Shown one piece after another: positions 39,301 to 48,300 of a DNA stretch of 64,000 nt. The notes under the pieces are model-generated. The model worked only from the letters and a program-made list of their open reading frames with translations, had not been told where the DNA came from and searched no databases. Source of the DNA: Acanthaster planci (lineage: Eukaryota; Echinodermata; Asteroidea; Valvatida; Acanthasteridae); assembly GCF_001949145.1 (NCBI RefSeq), contig NW_019091532.1, positions 418,264 to 482,263 on the forward strand, in the 5' to 3' direction. Position 1 is the stretch's first letter; each line of letters opens with the position of its first letter. The position numbers and the translations under genes are program-made.

Positions 39301-42300
39301 AAGCAATTATTGTGAAACACCATCTTGCCTAATCAGACATTAAAATTAGATCAACTGATTTACTTTTTCTCACTTCTCATTTATGCCATTACATACAAAT
39401 CTTCTACAGCTGTCCTTAATTTTTTTCTGACTACCCCAGCTCATGTCTGTGAAATGAAACTGACCCATGGGACATAGCCCTCCATCCTGATCCCCATAAA
39501 CCTGATCTTTGAAGATCTTATCTGAAACCATTATCTGAACAGCTTTGAATGTTTGTGCCGAGCTGGTTTCATCCAGAATGAGAATCAAACCGGTTGCCTG
39601 GACATCAACGAGTGCCTGGAGAACAACGGGGACTGCCAACACGTGTGCGTCAACCTGCCTGGCAGCCATGAGTGCCGGTGCCGTGTCGGGTACCAGGGAA
39701 CCACCTACACTAATCGGGTCTGTGTGGATATCGATGAGTGTGCGGCCGACAGGAGGGGGCCCTGCGATCATGCTTGTACAAATACAGAAGGTATAGCATT
39801 CATTTTCGTCACGTTGTTGAGAAAGAAAAGTGGCCTTGGATGCATGTGGGAAATTTTTTGTTCATTCTTGATTACAATGCCCCACCTGTTTTGTGCGTTG
39901 TTTATTTGATAGTTTTTTGTTAAAAAGTTGAAAACGAATCGGTGATCTTCACACTGATAATTCCTGGGGTGCTTTCCTTCCCAAGCTGTGTCCAAAGATA
40001 CAAGCTGTGGCTAACAGTAAACACTCATATAGGAAATGGCTATAGCAGCTAGCCATTGGTCTCCATAAATACACATCTTATTGCCAGCTACAGCCAATAC
40101 TTTTAGTTACAGCCCCCAAAAAACACTCAGCAATGATGTGGATTTGTGAGGAGGTTGCAGAGATAGATGCTCCTATCTAGCACCTTCTTTTGTTCACCCG
40201 CTTTTACTTCTTTTCGTGGGTAGCCCATTGGGCTAGCTAATTTGTAATTTGGACTCTGGGCTCACCCTATTTTTAACGCTGCTATAGATGAACCAGTTAT
40301 TTCTCCCAACCAAACTGAATTGCTCCCTGCACTGCTCCAGAATATCCAGTGCTAAATAGAGATAAATCAGTGCTAAAGGGTTAAATAACTGAACATGGAC
40401 AACGCATTGCGTCATCACTTCTCTTTTCTAAAAACCTTTGAGTATTGCTGGCTGTTTTCCCGCCGACTTTGCAGGATCATTTGAATGTACCTGCGATGTG
40501 GGCTTCTACCTGCAAGAAAACATGCTGCGATGTGAGGACATTGATGAGTGTGTTGGCGACAACGGTGGCTGCTCCCAGCGATGCTACAACACCCTGGGTT
40601 CCTGGGAGTGTGGGTTAGTCCAACCGACCTCGTACACAAATGTTTACTTTTGGACGTGAACCAAAATGAAACATACAGCAAACTTGCCAGGACATTTCTC
40701 CCTGAAGGATTTTCTTTAAGAAAAGTCATCTCTGATCATCTCTTATTTCCCAGACTTTTCAAAACTGCTACTGTTGAAAGTGGCACGACTTGGGGGGAGG
40801 GGATGCAGGCACCTATCTGGGGGGGATTAGAGGTAAAAAAAAAAAACCTGCTCTGAGTCAAAAAAGGGAAAAAAAAGGAAAATAATATTAAAAAACTAAA
40901 GTAAGTGCTCCAGTACCATTGTAAACAATGTATGCCATGTATAATGTTTCATCATCATGTCCGCTTGGCTGCAAAAATGGGACTTTAAAAAAAGTCTCCG
41001 ACCTGACCCCCCCTGGAAAAATTCCTTGATCTGGCCCTGGGATGTGGGTTTACAGCTGACTAGCTTCCCTTAAAGTCATTTACATATTAGGAGACCGTCA
41101 ACATTTTAGGGCTAGACAACTCAGTTGGGAGGGCACTGTTGTGCTCCGGAGATGTCAAGTTCTGAACTTGCATCTTGTTCTATAACTCAGAGGACATGAG
41201 TGTGGGTAATTCCAGAAATTAGAGGTCCATTTTTTTTTCTTGTCCCTGTGACATCTGACATGATTTGTTAGTTCAAAACACTTTTTCTAATTTCCAAGAG
41301 TGATGAATTAATGCAAACTACCTGCCAAACAAATAGTAATAGTTTGAAATCAATTCCGGTGATATTTCCATGTCAAATAACAAAGGTCAGATGTAACAGG
41401 GACACAAAAATATCACACTGTTGGACCCCTAATTTCTGGAGTTACCCATGTCACCTAGTGGGTATGTGTTTGATTTTTATGCACTGTACGAATTGAACTT
41501 TCATTCACAAAGAAAGTTTATGTTCAGTTTAGTTTATAAGCACAAGTTATGGATCATTTAAACACTGCTTAAAAGTGAGGAATTTAGAACACCCAACAAC
41601 CCAAAATGAATTTTTTTTAACTTGTTTTTAGATCATTTTCCATCCCTCATTTCCTCACTGAGGATCCATTTTTCTACTTTCCTCTGTGTAGATGTTTTGA
41701 TGGCTACTTCCAAGAGGAGCCGGACGTTGATTACTGTGTTGACGTTGATGAGTGCATGGCCACCGACTTCAGAGCCCATCGCTGCGCCGCAGAAGAAAAC
41801 GCTGTGTGCTCCAACGTGGAGGGCAACTACACCTGTCTCTGTCCGCCGGGATACATGACTCATGAATGGTTCCATTGTAAAGGTATGAAAATATATTCTA
41901 TTAGTGTTGTCAGTGAAGTGACTTTCCTTTACTTGTGCTCTGGAATTCTTCAAATAAAAGGTAACGAAGATGTTTTTGATCTAAATTGCACTTGCAAGGA
42001 TAGAGAATAGATGGTACTGATCTTGAGCTGCTGTAAAATCTGATCTCACAGCCCGCTGGGTAGGGGTAATAGTTGTGAATGCTTTGAGACCTCAGGTTGT
42101 AAAATGCTACATAAGCGCCGCTTACCGCACTAAAATGAATCACCTATGGTGCAGGTTTGTTTGTTTTTGTGATGGAAATGAACTTTTATGCTTGGTTGTA
42201 GACTTATGTCATGGGGCAGCTTTCTTGCTTTTCTACCATTCATAGCAATGTAACCAAACTGAGGCTGGAAGGAAAATAGTATGTTCCTTTTTACCAACAC

Positions 42301-45300
42301 ATGAAATTGTGTTGCTGTTGCTGGTAGGCCTACAGGAAACAAGACAAACATGGCGGCATCATGATCAAGGTCTATTGTTTTATTTTACCAGATGTCGACG
42401 AATGCCAGAATGAAATGCTACATCAGTGCCAACAAGACTGCATCAATGTGGAAGGAGGGTAAGTTATCTTCAACCCTCATTTTACCAAATTGGAAAATGG
42501 ACAGGAGCGCATCTTGCTGGGTCAGAAGGCAACCTGAAACATAGCTTCCTTGTGAGTCAAGAGAATGTGCCATGTTTGATGCCACAAAGCGGTGAATGTT
42601 CAGGCACTTTTTGAAAATGGTGCAATGACAAGAATACTGGGCACGAAACTTTTGCCAATCCACTTATTTTATCTGTTTTCACTTAAACTAGTGTTGTTAT
42701 TGAGTACAGTTGAAGGTAACTTAGACATGTAATGCTTGTTCCTTTTGTGTACTCAGTAGCATTTTCTGTTGTTTCCTTGTAACAGGTTTCATTGTGGATG
42801 CTTTGAAGGCTATTTTATGATCAATGAAACACACTGTGACGGTAAGTTTAGTATTAAAGGTGAAAAGAAAAATACAATAGCAGCATTAAAATAACTCCAA
42901 AAGTTGAAATCTATGCCAACATCGAGTCTTAATGTTGTACTTTGAAATGCTATACGTTTGGCATTTTCTGTTACAGCTGTTGCAAGTTGTTGGTGGCTAA
43001 GTTCATTCTCCTGAAATGGAAAAGTGTCCAGTAATTTACACTGTGAACCGTCAAGTTTTAATCTTGGCATTGTTCTGGATATTGAGATTCCTAGTGAAAA
43101 AATAATAACGAAAAAATTAGAAATGTTGTGTCAAGCCAAACCAAATATTTGGTTTTCTGTTTATGGTTCTCCTGTTTTGTTCACACTGAACGAAGGTTCC
43201 TTAGCAAATGTAGGTTTTAAATGCATACCAAAAGAAAAAAGTCTTGAATTTGATGCCAAATAAAATTTCTGTCAAATAGGGAATAGGTGCCTGTAGCCCC
43301 TTCACTAAACCTTTTCAGCACACTAATGCTGCCTCTGAATGCATGTCCACATTTTGGCCTCCAGGTATGAAATGGGAAATTGGTCTGCTGGTCCCAAGAG
43401 ATTCCTCTTCGACTCATATGACCCTGGCTGACCTTTCAGCCCATGCAGCATAAACTTTCTCTGAACTGTGTTCCTGACGTACGATTTCTGATTGGCACAG
43501 GGTTGGCTTCCGAAGTAAATTTCCGATCAGTTGACGTCGATCAGTTGACGTCAGTGAAAGCTTGGATGACCCGTTTCCCTAAAGGGGCTGGTTGTTATTT
43601 CTGACTGCGGCAATGAAAAGAGGTCCTGCTTGTTTCTTGCTTATGACATTCCTGTTTTTCCAGGAATGAGCAGGGAAGTTTGATGACAAAAAATTGAGGA
43701 ACTGTCCTTGTTCTCTTTTAGTAGATGTAATAGAATTGGGTCCTGTTATTAAAAAAAAAGTGGAAAAATTTGGAACGTTGGAAAAAAGGTAATCTCATCT
43801 TATATGTGAGATTGAAACCATGACCATCTACTTACAAATGCAAATATCCAAATCATTTGACTAGCAAGAGTTATCATGCAATTTCAAATGCAACATGGCA
43901 GTTGGCACCACAATCAGTGATTGTTGATGGAAGATTTGGCTCTTATTTGCCACCTGCTGTGTGAAATCGAGTAATAAGTCACCAGATTCACTTTTCAGTT
44001 ACAGCCTTCAAAGAATCTTACGCTATCGATCTGGAACCTCAACATTTTTCACACACTTAATGTCTATTTGCATCAGGATGCCAAGATGAGTGATACATTA
44101 AAAGTTCATTTGGTTCTTTCTAATGCAAACTGAAATGCAATCACTTAAAATATTGCATTATGACCCATTTTCACAGAACCAGTCTGATTTTCTTTTGTTC
44201 AGATATCAATGAGTGTGACCAGGAGTTGTGTGACCACAACGACCTATGCGTGAATGCCGTGGGTAGCTTCACTTGCGGCTGTAGACAGGGCTACTTCCTG
44301 ATGGCTGACGGCCAGTCCTGCTCGGATGTCAACGAGTGTAACGACAACAACGGGGGTTGTGCCCACATATGCATCAATGACAGGGGAGGGTATGCGCAGA
44401 CCAATTGTTTTGGTCATTTTTTGTTACTATTGGGTTTCCATGGTGATTTTCTGTGATTACAGCATTGAAATGTGTAACTTTTCTTTGAGCAAATTGTAAA
44501 TTAAATTATAATCAGAACAGTTTGAGAACAATGAAGATCAGAATATCTTTATGATGAGATAATGAATACCTTTGCCCAAACTTCCAGCTGGTATAAATCC
44601 TTTTGCAATTGAACTGTTTCATTTCATTGTAGCATCCATTCAACAGACTTTTTATGATGAATAAAGACATGTTAACGAGTGCTTAAGTTGCCCAGTAGCT
44701 GATCAAGTGGGGGTGCAACTAGCCAAGCATCCCCCCTCCCAATTTTCATATTTCTTTAATCGGAGTTGGAGACATAGTTTCCTTTTCCCTCTGTCTTTTG
44801 TTCTACTTTCAACTGGATACAGAAATTTTATGATTTCTAAAAGAATGCCCCATGCACTCTTACGTTTGTGTTCCACTTCATTTTAGATCCTCCCCTCCTT
44901 AAATGTTGGGCCCCTCCTTTTTTATAAATGCTTGAACTGCCTTTTCTGTCTGTAAAGAGATACATGTAGTCAGAGACTTAGAATGATTATTGCTGAAAAA
45001 ATGTAAATTTTTACCCCTCAGAAAAAAGAACTTGAACTAGCTCTCTTTTGATGGTATTCCTTAAATTGATACTTTCCCAGACATCGTTGTGAGTGCAATG
45101 AGGGCTTTGAGCTCCAGAGAGATGGCAGGTCGTGTGAGGACATCAACGAGTGCGACTCGAACTTTGCCTGCTGCAATCAGATGAACAATTGCCTGAACCT
45201 GCAGGGGAGCTACACCTGCAGCTGCGATCCGGGCTACTTCATGAGCGCTGACAACTGCACCTGTCTCGGTAGGTCGACTTTTCATTCAGCCTTCTTGAAG

Positions 45301-48300
45301 GTGTAGTCAACTCTAAGTCGCTCACTGTGGGCAGTGTAAAGGGGAAAAGGTACTTCCCCTGGAGCATTTATTTGAATAATGAATAATCCTCAGTATTTTT
45401 TCATTTATCGACTCTTAAAGAATTTATTTAATTATTTATTTCAATATCCAACAGCGGAGATCCGCCACTTACAAGCATTGTAAAAGTAAATACTAACATT
45501 AACATTAACCTAATTTCAATGAATCATGAGAGGACAGATTTATCGTAGGGATGGGTCCAGGAATTTTTTCAGAGGGGGTCAGGCCAGAGATTTTTTTAAA
45601 TATCTCATTTTTGTGGGCAAGCCTAAAAAATGATGACGAAATATTTTACATGACATACATTGTGTTTTTTCATTTATTGACTTTTATTACAAGAAGGTGG
45701 ATTTATCATAGGGGCGGATCCAGGAATTTTTCCAGACGGGGTCAAGTTGGAGATTTTTTTTGTAGGCAAGCTGAACAATGACGAAATATTACAGATGACA
45801 TACATTGTTTAAAATGGTATTAGTGCACTTACTTACAGTCACTTGCAAAAGTTTAGGACCACCCATACAAAATGCCTTAACCAGAAGAAAAAAACAAACA
45901 TAAACCAATCAGTCATAGCAACTTATGTTTATTTTCAATGTGATTAATACCTTAGTGTCTTGGTTGAACCATTTGACTACATTTCCATGCTTTCAAACAT
46001 TAACTGTTGAATATTCAGTATGCAGTCCTCCATTTCTGATGACTCAGACTGGCTTTTTTTTACTCATGCTGCATTACAGATAGTGTTGTACAAGACCTCC
46101 CTTTGCAAAAACTTTCATTCAAATGGGCTGATAGCACTACTCTGATATTATAGACGGCTGTAAAATATGTTAGTGAGACAAATACCAACAAAACTCCAGG
46201 TGGTCTTAAACTTTTGTGAATGACTGTGGTTATTTTCTATTATTTTCCCCTTTTTTTATCTTTTTTTGTTCAGAGTTTTTGCTCCTCAGTTAAAGTAATT
46301 TTGAATATTGATTTGGACTGGTGCCTGTCTTGTCCAATGTAGACATCAACGAATGTGAGAAAGACAATGGAGGCTGCAGCCAGATCTGTACAAATTTCCC
46401 AGGACATTACAAGTAAGTGACACTCGACACAGGTTCAGTAAATCTACACCAGTTGGTGCATGCTAAAGTCAAGCCTCACGCATTAATGCCACTCAGTTCA
46501 CAAGGCCAGCAGCTGATTGAATTCTTTCAACACTGCAGTATACTATGTCAGTATCCTTCAATATTCTGGCGGAAAGCATTGCACCAGAATGTGGGCAGAA
46601 TGTCTGGCTTAATTTGTGTGCCAAGCAAAAAATTGGCAGAAAACCAGTCACAAAAATAAACTACCCTGACTTTTTTGCTGGTAAGCTGTTTTCTTCTGAG
46701 CAAAAATTTTCCACTCTTGAATGTTTTACTTCTGGAGTGCCCATTTTTTTAATAGAATTTTGCCACAACGCCTTTATTTTCTTGTGTATTTATTTTCTAT
46801 TTTTATAGTCATAATTAAGCTCTGTCAGTTATAAACTGTTCTTCCTATAGAAGACAGTGAAGAATTGCTTAATTTTAGAGGTGGGAGAAAAACCCTAGAC
46901 AAATATTCGGGAGAAAACCAATGGAATCTTTTGGGGCTGAAATCCAAACCCACCTGCTGACCTGAGTTGGATTTAAACCCCAACCACAAAGATGGAAGGC
47001 AAGGAAATTGCTGCTGCATCAACCTAAGTTCCATCTCATACATTTCAAAGTTGGAGCTCTAGCCCTATATGCAGTCTGTCCATCCAGCTGCATCGGCTTC
47101 TCTCTCTTGTAACAAAACTTCCTGGCTTATTACCAACGTCCTGTCTTTCAGCTGTTCATGTGAACCAGGCTTTGAAGCAATGCCGGGTGATCAGAAGCTG
47201 TGTTTTGACATTGACGAATGCCAACATGTAAGTGGCTGGCAGCACTAAGGTGCTTTTTTGGAGTATTCATTTCCTGATGGGCTGGTTTCAGGCAATCATC
47301 TCCTTGATCGCAAGCCACGTAAGCCGCTAATTGTGCGAAAAGCTGTCCTTGTGCAAATTTTGTCAGTTGACATTAGAGGGAGGGCGGAATATAATTACCC
47401 GACACCTGGTGGACTGTAAACATTTGTGGCCGAGGGATGGTCATGCCGTTAGTTGCGGGGAATAATTGAGAACAGGTCACCATCCTGTGTAACTGGCTGC
47501 TGTCCTTAAAGGGACTTGTTCAGAAATGACTGGAATTGATTGAAAGTGTTGTAAATTGATCTGGTAGCCTTTGAAATGGTAGTTCTCATCAGTCTGTTTG
47601 TTCCCCTGCAAAATTTGATTTTTCTGTGTATTTTGTGAAATGAAAAACACTTCTGGAAAAAAAAAGATGATTTAATAAAATCATTACAAATCAATGAATG
47701 CCATCATAATTAGCAGTTGTTTTTGAATTGTGTGTGCCCTTATTGAAATTTCAGTTTTCAAATGCCATAGTCATTAATCCGTACCACCCTTTGGAAACAA
47801 CTTGAGAGACTTTATGTGCCTTTCAATCGTTATTAGGAAAATGGTGGTTGCGATCATTACTGCACAAACTTTGTTGGTGGATACAATTGCTCCTGTGAAC
47901 CCAACTTCAAACTGGGCATCGACTCCCATTCCTGCCAGCGTAAGTACACGGAGCTGTATAACACCTGCTTCTGCTAGCAAACTCATTTTTATCAAAGTTT
48001 TTCTCCTTGAATTTTCCACTTGATGCATACATTATTCTACAGTACCACACGAACACAAATGATTTTGTATTAAGCTGTCTCGGTGACATGGTGAATATGT
48101 TGTTCCCTCGTACTTCTGCTAATCCCGTAAGAATCTTGTGCATGAAAACTGCGTCGCCCCAGGATGGGATGCCAGTCATCATGAGTTGGTCCCCATTATA
48201 TAGATTGCTCCTTGGTAGATTGAGGTAGGCTGGGGTGAGGTGGCTTACTTAAAGGTCACAACTCGCTGGATTTAAACCACTGACTCTCCGATCATGAGTT

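Noticed and set aside
39370-39771. 133-codon minus-strand frame opposite exon 13
   Set aside because: It is antisense to a clear EGF exon and its openness follows from the coding strand composition.
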